Origin: Ilyonectria destructans | Lineage: Eukaryota > Ascomycota > Sordariomycetes > Hypocreales > Nectriaceae | Assembly (NCBI GenBank): GCA_020740775.1 | Contig: JAHEWK010000002.1 | Location: 5,642,001 to 5,706,000, forward strand | Direction of reading: 5' to 3' | DNA: 64,000 bases | In this document: positions 45,101 through 57,380 of the stretch, one piece after another | How positions within the stretch are numbered: position 1 is the first letter of the stretch | Layout: each line of letters opens with the position of its first letter | Position numbers and translations under genes: made by a program | The notes under the pieces: generated by a model | The model's database searches: none | Seen by the model: only the letters and a program-made list of their open reading frames with translations | Told to the model about the DNA's origin: nothing

Positions 45101-47073
45101 ATCCTTAAGAGGCTTAGAATAATATACTTATTCCCCTAAATAAAGAAAGCTATCTTAGATACTATTAAAGGATATAATCTGTATAAAAAGTTAAAATCAC
45201 TATAATATAAGCCTTATAGACAGTTATAACTACTACCAGTAGTATAATAACCTTAGGAATCTATCACTATAGACTATATTATTAAGCTTCTACTATCTGA
45301 AGACTTAATAACTGGAGTACTCTATAATAGTATATTTATTATTATAGATAGACTTATAAAGTTCTTATACTTCCTACCCTACTAAGAGTCTACTGATATA
45401 GAATAACTTTCTTATATATTCTTAAGAAATATCGTCAGTATATACAGATTGCCAATAGAGATTGTCTCCAATAGAGGAATAACATTTACATCTAAATTCT
45501 GGTAAGGACTAATAGCTTAAATAGGATTGAACTATAAGCTTATAACAGCTTGGAGACTATAAGTAGATAGATAAATAGAAAGACTTAACTAAATAGTTAA
45601 ATAGTACCTACAGTACTATATTAACTATAAGTAGAATAATTAGATTTAGAAGCTGCCTATAGTATAACTGGCCTATAATATATCCACCTTAGGAATAATA
45701 AAGCTTATACCAGCTTATACTAACTTTAGATTTACCCCCAATATCTATAGATTATTAAGAGAAGGACTCTTAAATATAAAGGCAATCCTTAGTACTAACT
45801 AACTATAATAGCTATATGAAGAAATATAAATAGAACTGGAGTTTATATATAAATAAATAAAGAAATACTATAATAAGAAAAGATTAAAGGAATCAATCTT
45901 CCAGAAGGGAGATATAGTTTACCTTATAATAAAAAACATTACAATAAAAAGGCCGAATAACAAATTGGACTTTAAATTTATTAGACCTTATAAAATCTTA
46001 GAAAAAATCTCAAAAAATAACTACAAACTGAACTTACTACTAAAGGTTAAGCTCTATTTAATCTTTTATATTTTATTACTTAAATTAGCAGCAGATACTA
46101 TTTATATTAAAATATAGAATAATAATTAAAAAATAGAAGTTAAGAATAACTAGAAATTTACAGTTAAAATAATTCTTAATATAAAAAGAGAAAATAATAA
46201 AATAAAATATCTTATAAAATAGAAAAACTATAACCTATTAGAAGATATATAGAAACCCTATAAATACCTTATATATTATTAAGCCAAGCTAAAAGACTTC
46301 CTTAAATAAAGAAGTACTCTAGGAAATATATATTAGGATAGATTTTAGGATCCTTATCTACTACTAGAGGGAATTAAAGGAGTCCCCTTAGACTCTACAG
46401 AAAGAATAAAGTTACTAAGCCCTAAGGAATCCTACAGGCTAGCCTGAGCCTCTATAGAGTAGTCCTAAAAGGAGCCATCTAGATGGACTACCTCCTTAGC
46501 GGATACCTCATTTTACTCAGCCTCCTCCAATTTATCTAAGAATTAAAGCCTGCAATATACTATTTCCTTATCCTTTAATTTCAGTATATACTTCTAACAA
46601 TAAAGATATACTAAATAGTTTAGTACTTTATTTAAAGCAACCTATACCGCTATTATTTACTCTTTAGCTTTTTCCTCCTCTTACTCTAAACGATCAGACT
46701 TAGTATTTATTCGGTTTACTACCTATAAGTCAGTATATAAAGAATACTATAATAAGAAAATTATATATACGCCCCAATAGAAATATTAGAACTATTATAG
46801 AAATAACCCCACTAGGTATATTTACTATAGTAAGATAATTTCTTAATTATTTTATAGAATAAATCCCGCTTAAAATAAAAAGAATATAGTATAATATAAT
46901 AACTAATAGTCTAAATAGTATAGAAAAGGGCAGTATGATATTAAGCAGTACGACTGGATATACTGTCAGTTTATTTATAATAATTAAGGAGTAAGTTAGG
47001 CCTACTGAAAATAGAACTAATAGATAGATAATAAAACTACAGAATCTTAGGATAAGATTTATTAGAGGGGAGA
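42132..47073 (+). mobile_element. RIP-degraded Ty3/gypsy chromovirus polymerase region
   Basis: This is extremely AT-rich sequence with TAA or TAG in every frame, yet plus-strand blocks of a Ty3 Pol are readable. Reverse transcriptase lies near 42950-43330 (GFIRILKSSAGYPVIF, then an LVIDY block). RNase H and the linker follow. The integrase core is near 45250-45780 (ITIDYIIKL, IVSNRG). A chromodomain is near 46180-46290 (a KNYN and KPYKYLIYY block). Most stops replace Gln, Arg or Trp codons, fitting C-to-T and G-to-A change on both strands. The element ends with a purine tract (agaggggaga) at the LTR at 47074. It is inactive. Confidence 0.88.
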
Positions 47074-47365
47074 TATTATATTACGGCCTGGCTGCAACCT
47101 ACATTAGGCTCCAGGCGCAGCCCTACTTTTCTCAGCCTTCTGAAACGGAATATAGTTTAGCTATATATAATCACTCCGTAATTACCTCTAATCATTAGTA
47201 ATTATAATTACTTATATAGTAATTACACTTAATTACCCCAGTATATAGATAACTGAGTAATATATATTCACTATAAGTAGCTACTTAGCTATTAATATAA
47301 CTTAATTACCTTAATTATCTTAACTTGCTATATATTACTGTACTTAACTATTATTAGATATAATA
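47074..47365 (+). repeat. RIP-altered LTR related to the 41813 LTR
   Basis: It starts after a purine tract as TATTATATTACGG (from a TG-starting end) and ends at ...gatataata. Its last 20 bases plus the following leader match the 41813 LTR end and leader, with changes almost only C-to-T and G-to-A. Length is 292 bp. It is the 3' LTR of the RIPped pol element by position, yet it is followed by leader sequence, so it also looks like a 5' LTR. Confidence 0.75.
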
Positions 47366-47488
47366 TTTACCCAGTGAGTAATATCCTAACCTATCTGCTA
47401 ATATAAACCTACAGTTTATCCACTAGTAACCACCCTCTTAACTACCCTATACTATGTATACAGCAGTCTAGAGAGTATGACTGTTATA
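47366..47488 (+). mobile_element. Ty3 leader fragment, cut by the copia element
   Basis: About 123 bp starting tttacccagtgagtaatatc match the leader after the 41813 LTR, with transition changes. It ends abruptly at 47488, where copia LTR sequence begins. This shows a junction where copia sequence joined or replaced Ty3 sequence. Confidence 0.75.
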
Positions 47489-47662
47489 TAATTCCAGAAT
47501 TAATTTATATTATCACTATATAATACACTATTAATACACTATCTTATACTATTTTATACTATCTACCTCTTATCTTTATATACCCCTTAACCTTATATCC
47601 TTTATTAGAATATTTCTTTTATAATTATATTACTTTATTCCACTGCCTTATAACCTCCAACA
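47489..47662 (+). repeat. Truncated 5' LTR of the copia element
   Basis: These 174 bp match the last 174 bp of the 3' LTR (52994-53167) with the same length and a few transitions. The first 378 bp of the LTR are missing. The end (...cctccaaca) is followed by ggttataagcccggaa, the primer-binding-site position. Confidence 0.85.
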
Positions 47663-48085
47663 GGTTATAAGCCCGGAATAGCTCAACCTACCCTATACCA
47701 AAATTCTCACAAAAAGATGGATTTATATAAAATATTTTAATAAATATTTTATAATAAAAAAAGCCCACCTTAAAAGAGGAAATTCCTCTTTTCTTAATAA
47801 GAATACTACTGCAGTTAAATTAACTGCCTTAATATTCAAGGAAGAAAACCTATAAAAAATCCCTTTTTATAAAAACAAAAAACATACATTTTATAAAGAA
47901 CGCATTTTGCATTCAGTCGATTTTTCTACTATTATTTATAGCAGAAAACTATTAAAAAGAGAAAAAGAAAAGAAAACCCATTTAAAAAATTCAAAAAAAT
48001 ATCAGAAAAAATAGGAAACTCCGAAAAATTATATTCTATTCAAAAACTTAAGGGAACCCAAAATTATATTACGTGGTCCCTCAGA

Positions 48086-51000
48086 ATGGAAGCCTTTCTT
48101 ACTAAAGAAAAACTTATATCTGCTATTTCTATAGCAAATAGTGAAAAATCTGAAGAAGCTCTTGCAAATATTCGTCTTTTACTAGAAGATGGACCTTTAT
48201 TGCAAATTAAGCATTATAATAATACTAAAGATGCTTGGGATTTTTTAAAAAATCTTTATAATTCCTCTGGCTTTACTTCTAAATTTCTTTTAATTAAGGA
48301 ATTCTTTAATTTAAGCTTAGAAGATATCTCTATTAAGAAATATCTTAATAAAATAAAGGAATTAAAAGATAAATTACTTAGTAGGGATATTAAAATTCCC
48401 AAAAAAGTGATTATAACCTGGATTTTACATAATCTGGATGATAGCTATTCTAGCTATATAACTAGCGTCTCTCAGGCTTTAAGAAATAATCCAAATTATT
48501 ATAATTTGGATACTTTATCTTCTAGTTTACTAGATGAATCTAAAAGGCTTGAAAATACTAGTGAAAAGACTTTTTTAATTAATAAAAAGCCTTGGAAAAA
48601 GACTAAAGTTGCTTTAAAATGCTCTTATTGCAAACTTAAAGGGCATTTACATAAGGATTGTTATTTTTTACATCCTAATAAAGCACCTAAAAGTTTTAAA
48701 GTTGCTAAAAATAAAAATCCTTCTTCTAAAGATAAGAAATCCTTTAAAAAGGAAAAAGAAAATAATAAAAGAGAAGAAAGAGAGAAAGAACAAGAAGACC
48801 TATTAATAGCAACTGAAGATTTAATATCCAATAGGCAAAATAAAGAAATTCCAGATTCCTCTACTTTATCTTATTCTTCTAGTTTAAAAGACTTAGAAGA
48901 TTTAGATTTAGAAGCTGATACTGAATCAGATATTAATTTATCTGTAAGTAATAACTATAAAAATAAGCGTTTAAAAGAGAGATATATTAATAAAATAATA
49001 GGACCTATAATAAGCAATTTATCTCGTCTTATTAAGATATATAAAGAATTTAAGGTAAATTTTCCTTTAAAATTAAATAATAATAATAATATACTGAATT
49101 TTATATTAGATACAGAGTCAACAAAACATATTGTTAATAATAAAAAATATCTATTTAACTATAGGAAAATTCACAAAATTGTAAGATGGGGAAAAGCATC
49201 TTCTATTATTGTTGAAGGCTGTGGTAATTTAATTATTCAGTTCTTAAATAAAAGGAAATTATTTCTAAAAAATTGCTATTTTATTCCACAACTAGGAATA
49301 AATATAATAAGCCAATCCTCTCTAAAAGATATAGGCACTTATATATATAATAGTGATATTTTCCTATTTAAAAAGGGAAATATTATAACTAAAGGTTCTA
49401 AAATAAATAATCTATATATTATTCCTGCTACTATATATAAAAATCAAAGAGAAAATACCTCTCAGTTTTTATTAAATATAAATAATAAGAAGAAAGATAA
49501 TAATAATAATAATAATAATAATATAAATAATAATAATATAAATAATAATAATAAAGAAATAATAACTATAGATTTATATAAGTGGCATTTAAGATTAAGT
49601 CACTTAAATATAAGAACTTTAAGAAAATATCTTCTTAAGTTATATAATAATAAATATAATAATAATAAATATAATATAATAATAAATAAAGAGTCTATTA
49701 TAAAGATAATACAGTATGAAAATTATATTAAAGCTAAAGCTACTAATAAAGTTAATAAGATAACTATAAATAAATATAAGTTTTTAGATAAAATTTCTAC
49801 AGATATATGTGGACCTATAAAACCTTTTACTTATAATAAATATAAATACTTTATTACTTTCTTAGATAAAGCTACTAAGTATTTAAAAGTCTATTTATTA
49901 AGAAATAGAGTAGAAGCTTTAAAAGCTTTTAAAGAATATAAAGTAGAAATTGAAAATAATAATAATAAAATAACTATAAAACAAGTTTTTTCTGATAATG
50001 CTAAAGAATTTACTAATAACCTTAATAATTTCTATAAAGAAAAAGGTATTATATATAATTTTTTACCTCCTTATACCCATGAAAGTAATAGGGGACCTGA
50101 AAGAATAAATAGGACTTTATTAAATAAAATAAGGTCTATAATATATACAGCTAATATCCCTTTATATCTCTAGGGAGAAATACTGCTATCTGTAGTAGAA
50201 ATATATAATAAAACTCCTCACTCTTCTATAAAATATAAATACCCTATAGAAGAAAAAGATAATATTATTTTAAAGTTAGAAGACTTTAAAAATTTAAGGA
50301 CTATAGGCTCTATAGTCTATTATAAGAATAAGAATCCTACTAGTAAACTAGATACTAAAGCCTTTAAAGGTATAATAATAGGATTTTATAATAATAGTAA
50401 AATTTATAAAATTTGGGATTATAAAAAACATAAATTAATTATCTCTAGAGATATAATTATCTTAGAGAATATCTTTTTAAATAAAGATAATAAAGAAGCA
50501 CTAATAAATAAAGAAGATTTAAAAGAAAATCTCTTTAATAATAATAAAAAGAATAATTTTTCAGTTAATATACCTAAAAAGCTAACTGAATACTATAAGG
50601 CTTATAGAGAAATTCCCTCTTTAATAACTCTATTAATAGAGAATAATATACCTGAGCCTTATAGCTATAACTGTGCTTTAAACTCTTTAGAAAGAGAAAA
50701 ATGGATAATTTCTATGAAAGATGAAATTTCAGAATTATTAATACAAAAAACCTTTTTATTATCCTATCTTCCAAAAGATAGAAAGGCTTTAAAAGGCCGC
50801 TGGGTTTATAAATTAAAAACTGATTCAAATAATAATATAATAAAATATACATCTAGATGGGTTATACAAGGATTTAATCAGGTTTTAAATCTAGATTTTA
50901 CTGAAACCTTTGCTACTACTTCTAGACCTGAAACTATAAAGATTCTTTTAATAACAGCAGTTAGAAAAGGCTATTATATATTACAATATGATGTAAAAAA

Positions 51001-52303
51001 TGCCTTTATTCATACTGAAATAGATACTGAAATATATACTATATTTCCTATTGGTTTTAAAGAATTTATATTAAATTTCTTAATAAATAATAACTTAATA
51101 AATAAAGAAATAAAAGGAAATATAAAGAATCTAAATTCAGAAGAATTAGTTTTAAAACTAAATAAAGCTCTATATGGATTAAAACAAAGTCCTAGACTTT
51201 GGTATATTTTTCTAGCAAATTTACTAGAAAAATTGGGATTTTTCCCTATGCCTTATAATGAGGGAATATTTATAAATAATGATTTAAAAATCGCTATTAT
51301 ATGCCACGTGGATGATTTAATTTTTATTAGACCTTCTGATAAAAATATATATAATATAATTAATAATCTCTCTAAAGATATAAAAATCCAACCTTTAGAA
51401 GAGATAAAAGACTTTTTAGGAATGAATATCTTTATTAATAGAGATAAAAAGAGCATATATATATCCCAGTCTAAATATATAAAAAATATACTTATAAAAT
51501 ATAATAAAACTACTATAGGAACTTCTAAAGTACCTGCTATAGCTGGAGAGAAGCTAATAAAAGCTACTATAAATCCTTCTAAAGAAGATATATTAAAATA
51601 CCAGCAGCAAATAGGTTCTTTACTATATCCAGCAATAAAAACAAGACCTGATATAGCATATAGTGTTATAAATCTATCTAGATTTATGTCTAAACCTGAT
51701 AATTCCCATTTTAAAGCTTTAGATTTAATCTGGAAATATTTAAATAATAATTAGGATTTAGGACTATATTATAACTGTAATTTTTCAGAAAATTCACTAA
51801 ATAATATTATAAGAGGCTATAGTGATGCTATCTGGGCCTCTGATATACAGGATAGAAAATCAGTAAATGGATACTGTTTTTATCTATTTAATAACCTTAT
51901 AAGCTGGAATTCTAGTAAACAAAAATGTGTTTCTACTAGTACTTGTGAAGCTGAATATATAGCCTTAAGGGAGGCAGTTAAAGAAGCTAAATCCCTTAAT
52001 AATATATATAAATATATAAATAATAAGCTTTCTTTAAGCTATTATAAGGCTATACCTCCAGTTTTAACTGATAATAAGGCTGCTAGACAATTAGCAGAAA
52101 ATTCCTCATATTATAAAAAATCTAAATATATTGATATTTCTTACCACTTTACTCGAGATGAGGTTAAAAAGGGTAATATAAGGCTTTTCTATATAAAAAG
52201 TAAAGATAATATAGCAGATTTCTTTACTAAAAGCCTAGAGAGTATAGAATTCTTAAGATTAAGAAATTATCTATCTTTAGAAAAATATACAGATATTAAA
52301 TAA
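48086..52303 (+). pseudogene. Ty1/copia polyprotein with two internal TAG codons
   Basis: One reading frame of about 1405 codons runs from the ATG at 48086 to the TAA at 52301, broken only by TAG at 50171-50173 and 51752-51754; both stand where a Trp would fit. Domains in order: Gag with zinc knuckle CSYCKLKGHLHKDC; protease with FILDTES; integrase with WHLRLSHLN, a first Asp in TDICGP, a second in SDNAKEF and a Glu in ESNRGPERINR; reverse transcriptase with QYDVKNAFIH, ALYGLKQSPR and CHVDDLIFI; RNase H with SDAIWASD and STCEAEYIAL. Gag-like sequence (NYITWSLR) continues upstream of the first ATG, so the original start may lie earlier. It is very AT-rich in codon use. Confidence 0.9.
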
Positions 52304-52615
52304 TATAATAAAGAGTTTTTTACCAATTTATATCTGGTTTTCTCTTTAATAAGGAGTTTTTAAATAATACTATATAAATATTTTCTCTAATAATATAATA
52401 AAATAAAAAGAGTTTTAAAATACTATAACTTTCTCTTATATAATATAACTAATAATAAAGGTTTAATTTTTCCTTTAAAAATATAAATAAAATATAATAA
52501 AATATAATAAAGAGTTATTTTTCTCTTTAAAGTTATAAGAAAAATATATAAGCTATATATATAATATAATAATATAAAAAAGAAGTTAAATAACCCTTAT
52601 ATATTTAAGGGAGGC

Positions 52616-53167
52616 TGTTAAAGTCTATAAATATATAACTTTATAACTTCTTTATAAGATTAAGCTTTAAGCTTTAAGCTTTAAAATATAGCTTAAAAAT
52701 CCTATAAAAATTCTTATAAGAAGATACTAAAATACAGTATTATTACTGATATTCATACTGTATGACTAATCAGCCCGAATCGGCTTATTAATCTATCCGC
52801 GCTTTGAAATCAGTTGATTTTAAAGTATACGCTATTTGGAATCAATATTACTCAATAAGGAAAGTACCCATAAGGACAAATGCAGTACCATAAGAAAGCT
52901 GGAATTTTAGGCTTTCCAATGGTATATATATTGTCTTAATACAATAGCTGGATTTTAAGCAAATTGTCTATAAAAAGGCTGAGACCCTCTGGGTAATTCC
53001 AGAATTAATTTATATCATCACTACATAATACACTATTAATACACTATCTTATACTATCTTATACTATCTACCTCTTATCTTTATATACCCCTTAACCTTA
53101 TATCCTTTATTAGGATATTTCTTTTATAATTATATTACTTTATTCCACTGCCTTATAACCTCTAACA
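52616..53167 (+). repeat. 3' LTR of the copia element (552 bp)
   Basis: It starts TGTTAAAG after the purine-rich tract aagggaggc and ends CTAACA. A less AT-rich segment (about 52755-52990) sits in the middle. The last 174 bp recur as the truncated 5' LTR. It is followed at once by another, heavily RIPped copia element. Confidence 0.85.
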
Positions 53168-55156
53168 GTAATAAAGTTAAAAAAGATTCTTAAGGAAAAT
53201 TAAAAAAAGAATATAATATCTTAAATAGCAGTTAATTTAAATCCCTTAGGGCCTATAATTATAACTACTTAATATCTATATCTCTACTATTAGTAGCTCT
53301 TTTAGTAATAATAATTTAAAATGTATTTAATTAAGTAGATAATTTAGATCTTTAAGATTTTAAAACTACTAGAATTAATTAATTTAATATATAGAAGGCT
53401 ATCTTTAATACTAAAAGATTAGCTAGCTTTATAGGCACTTTTAATAGAAAAGTTATTAATAAGGCTAAGCTATAATATTTATTAAAGAAACCTAAGTTTA
53501 TTTATTATAGTTAGCTTTTATAGCTACTATAGTATTATTAGAATCTTTAGAATTATCTAATAGAGGTTTAATTTAAATAGGCTGAATAAAACTACTTATA
53601 GAGTTATAGAAAAATAGAGTTTTAAATTAAGATTAATAGAAATAACCTTAAAACTCTAAGAAAATAGACTCTTAGTTATATATAGATTTATATCTATAAG
53701 TTTAATAAGTATAGCTGCTACTTAAAGTATAAAGTTAGGCTAGTTATTTAAGGGGATTAATAGCTAAAAGAGCTAGATAAAGAGATTTATATCTTTATTT
53801 TAGCTAAATAGTTATTTTAGTTTCTTATTATAATAGCAGCCTACTTTAATTTAAATTTTATATAGTATAATACTATTAATATCTTTATTAATATTAAGCT
53901 AGACTATTAGATTTTAATAAGGCTGCTACTAGAATATAGATATAATAGAAAGATTCTACTAATTTAGAAAGCTCTATATAGTCTATAGAAATTCTCTCTT
54001 TTTTAGTAAAAGAAACTTATAGCTATACTAAAAGATTTAAATTTTAAGCTGGTTTAATATAAACTCTATTATATAATAAAGAATAGAATTATTATCTTTT
54101 TCTATATTAATAATATTATTTTTATCTACTAAAAGAACAAATAGAAGAATATTTAAATTACTATAGTTAGTTTTAAAATCTATTATAAGCTAATTAGTAA
54201 ATAGAATCTTTAGTAGTTTTTAAAGATTAAAGTTATTTAAAACTATAAAGTTAATTTAATCTAGCTATTTTAATTCTTATATTTTAATAAGATTATTAAT
54301 TTAGTAGATAATTTAAATTAATAGTATAAAATTTCTATAAAAAAGAATTCTCTATAACTATATAAGGAATAAGCTTTAATTTCCTTAGTAAGATAATACT
54401 AATAGAAGATTAAGTTAATTTTCTATATTATTATTATAATCTAGCTTAATATAGTCTTTATAGTATTATAGCTAGTTAGATTTAATTTAAATTTAAAACT
54501 AAATTATTATAGAGCTATAAATTAAATTTTTCTATATCTTAAAAAGATTAATAGCCTAATTTTTTAATTTAGCTAAAATAATTAATTTCTTATAGCTAGT
54601 AATACTTTTTATATAGATAATTCTAATTAAAAAAGCTTTTAAGCTTATATTATAAAACTATTTAAAGGGATAATTAAATAAAAAGCTAATAAATAGACTA
54701 TAGTTACTATATCTATAACTAAAATTAAATTTCTAGCTTTATTTTAAATAGCTAATAAGACTATATTTATTTTTCAGTTAATTAAAAAGCTAAAAATCCA
54801 GCTAAAAGAAAAATAAATCTATATTTAATATAATAATCTTTAGATAATCTATTTAATCTATTAAAATATTAACTAACTATAGATTAAATTATATTATATT
54901 AATATTTATAATTATTAGCTAAAATAAAAAGCCTAAAAAAATAAAATTACAGTAAACTATATTAATACTAAAGAAATAATTACTAATAATCTTATTAAGA
55001 TTCTAATAGGCTTAATATTTTAATAATTAATTAAATAGCTAGATCTAATAGATATTCCAGATCGGCTAGAATAAAGAGAATTAAAAAACCTAATAGAAAA
55101 TAATCTAGAGATATAAAGACTACAGCTTCAACCTAAATAGCTTTAAGCTGGAGGGG
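53168..55156 (+). mobile_element. Second copia element, heavily RIP-degraded
   Basis: AT-rich plus-strand sequence with stops throughout carries a recognisable copia reverse transcriptase: a KYKVRLVI block near 53730, KALYSL near 53970, an FFYINNIIFIY block (YVDD position) near 54100, and RNase-H-like sequence later. It differs from the better-preserved copia upstream. Only the reverse transcriptase and later part is present, because the 5' part is cut at the LTR junction. It ends at a purine tract (ctggagggg) before an LTR. Confidence 0.75.
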
Positions 55157-55342
55157 TATATTAAAGAGAGACCCTATATAAGGAAACCCTCAGTAGATTG
55201 ATATCTAGTCTTTAGTTATAATAACAAGACCAAAAGACCCCCTTATCCGGTTGATCCGGATGACCCGAATCGATTAGGATCATCATGATCAATTTGAACA
55301 ATATTGCAACGATTGAATTGACCGTATCGGATCCATCAACTA
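55157..55342 (+). repeat. LTR-like end of the second copia element
   Basis: It begins tatattaaagagagaccc after the purine tract and ends near ...gaccgtatcggatccatcaac. The last 18 bases recur at 27311-27327. The 3' boundary is judged from the change back to ordinary GC content. Confidence 0.55.
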
Positions 55343-55516
55343 CTATACGGGGGACCAAGCCGTAACACACCAGGATGTGACAGAAAGTGGATGTCGTGAC
55401 AGCGATGGTAGCTGAGAATCCAGCGGCGGGAGCGGGCCAGATCTGAGACTCCAGTATCTTTGTACGTTATCATCCGTTTAATTAGCCTGCGCGATTGCAT
55501 ACTTATGATGTCATAC
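55343..55516. other. Edge of the retrotransposon block
   Basis: This is ordinary-composition sequence between the last LTR and the promoter repeats. No gene is seen. Confidence 0.4.
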
Positions 55517-55645
55517 TATCGGAATTCAAGCGCCACTTTAGTAATCCGGAATTTCTATTCAGAATTGACCAATCTATTTTATCGGAATTCAAGCGCCGAT
55601 TTAATAATCCGGATTCCATATTCCGAATTGGTCAAGAATTTGCTT
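55517..55645. repeat. Two direct repeats of about 63 bp upstream of the PRISE-like gene
   Basis: The word tatcggaattcaagcgcc occurs at 55517 and 55580. The copies continue as similar sequence (aatccgga and a gaccaa-type end). Each copy also contains inverted half-sites (cggaatt and aatccgg). The start codon of the next gene is 85 bp downstream of the repeat end, so these may be promoter elements. Confidence 0.7.
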
Positions 55646-55729
55646 TGGACATTGTTTTCAGGTGTCCTTAATATGTCTTGCATTATCACACAAGAGTAGA
55701 ACGCCTGGTTACTTTATGCAAATATCAGG

Positions 55730-56991
55730 ATGGCACATGCATTGATTCTCGGGGCCTCTGGCATTTCTGGATGGTCTCTGCTCAACCAGACGAGAAATTA
55801 TCCGTCTTCTACCGCCTTCGCTCGCATCACGGGCACCACTAACCGTCCTTTTACTCTCCAGCAGGCCCAGCTTCCGGAGGATTCACGGATTAAGATCGCT
55901 TCCGGAATCGACTTCACGAAGTCCGTCGATGAGGTCGTCGGTCTGCTGAAGAAAAAGGTTTTCGACATTAATACTGTCACCCATGTATTCTTCACTGGTA
56001 GGCCAGTCTCGTTTTTAAAAGCAGCGGAAATTGAGCTGACACACACGTTAGCCTATATCCAAACGAGGGATTTCCAAAGCCTGAAGGAGAAAAATACGAG
56101 TCTTTTGGATGTTGCCGTCCGCGCTATCGAACAACTCTCACCAATGCTCAAGGTTGTGATTCTACAAACTGGTGGTAAAGGGTATGGGGGACCCCTCTCA
56201 AATACAGATCCTTGCTAAGATATCTTGACGGAAGATACGGCCTTGAGTTTCCCACAGAAGTTCAAATTCAGCCGCCATTAAAGGAAAACTACCCCCGAAT
56301 TCTGGAGCCATGGGCAAGCAAGATCTTCTACTACACGCAATATGACCTACTCCAAGACCTGTCACGCGGCAAGTCATGGACATTTTCGGAGATCCGCCCT
56401 GATGGCATTGTGGGATTTGCCCCCGGCTCAAATGCCATGAATATGGCCCAAGGAATTGCACTCTATCTCACAATCTACCGAGAAGTGAAAGGACCGGGAG
56501 CAGAGGCATACTTCCCAGGCTATGAACATGGGTACCAATCCACCCACTCGGACACATTCCAAGATGTCCTATCGAAGATGGAGATCTTTGCCGCTGTCAA
56601 CCCTGAGAAATGCGGGAATGGCGGGGTTTTCAACATCGCGGATGGCCAAACCGTTTCGTGGGCGCAGGTGTGGCCTGGACTATGCAAACACTTCGGGCTT
56701 GTTGGTAAAGGTCCTGTCGCAGATTCGGTTTCCATGGAGGACTTCGTCAAACAGCATAAGGATTCCTGGGTCGCCTTGGCTAAGAAGCATGGACTGAACG
56801 AGAAGACCGTCGACGAGCAGGGCTGGGAACACACGCACTTTATGTTAGTGCAGTTTGATTTTGATCGGCAGTATGACTTGTCGCGCTCGCGTGAAGTTGG
56901 TTTCTCGGAGGAAATTGATACGGTCCAGGGTTATATTAAATCTTGGGATAGAATGAGGGCTGCTAAGATTCTTCCACCATTGTACTTTTAG
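55730..56991 (+). CDS. PRISE-like NAD(P)-dependent reductase
   Basis: This is an extended SDR of the progesterone 5-beta-reductase/iridoid-synthase-like (PRISE) group, which reduces enone substrates; the fungal substrate is unknown. Three exons, 55730-55997, 56052-56181 and 56235-56991, give 384 residues; introns are 54 and 53 bp. The nucleotide-binding motif GASGISG lies at residues 8-14. The family block FYYTQYDLLQDL carries the catalytic-type Tyr, and RPDGIVGFAPGSNAMNMAQG follows. The second junction uses donor GTATGG inside GGTAAAGG and the acceptor GGAAG, joining KGYGLEFP in frame. It is the first intact gene after the retrotransposon block. Confidence 0.9.
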
Positions 56992-57380
56992 TCTCAAGAC
57001 GTATATGCATATAGCTTATACTCACAATGTTTGCTAAATATTTAACCTATATCCAGCTGAACCAGATGTTCGAGATGTGCCAGGTTTGCCTCTTTTCAGT
57101 CAGACCGCGTCTTCTTATATTCATCCAAAATACCGTGAATTTATCGGGAGGTGTCACGGGTGTCATTCTTTAGCGACTGATTGTAATGACACGAGGACAT
57201 CAAGGTTCGCAAGGCAGAACCCAACCATAAACGCGTCTACGTACAGTCCCACGGTTTCGATTTCGCAATGACGTAACAGACAGTTGTGGAGTAATTAGTG
57301 TTGAATATCTCTTTCCCGAAACCGATTAAGACTGGAGGCAGTTGATTCAATACATGTTTAAATACAATTATTTGATATGT
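56992..57380. other. Intergenic between convergent genes
   Basis: These are the 3' sides of the PRISE-like gene and the Gfo/Idh/MocA gene. The frame at 57077-57271 has no family features. Confidence 0.45.

Noticed and set aside
42132..55156. CRISPR-like or simple-repeat array in the AT-rich block
   Set aside because: The repetition is low-complexity AT sequence. Readable retrotransposon domains explain it, and no regular repeat-spacer pattern is present.
55460..55699. A 79-codon frame upstream of the PRISE-like gene
   Set aside because: It is produced by the two direct repeats and shows internal repetition rather than protein features.
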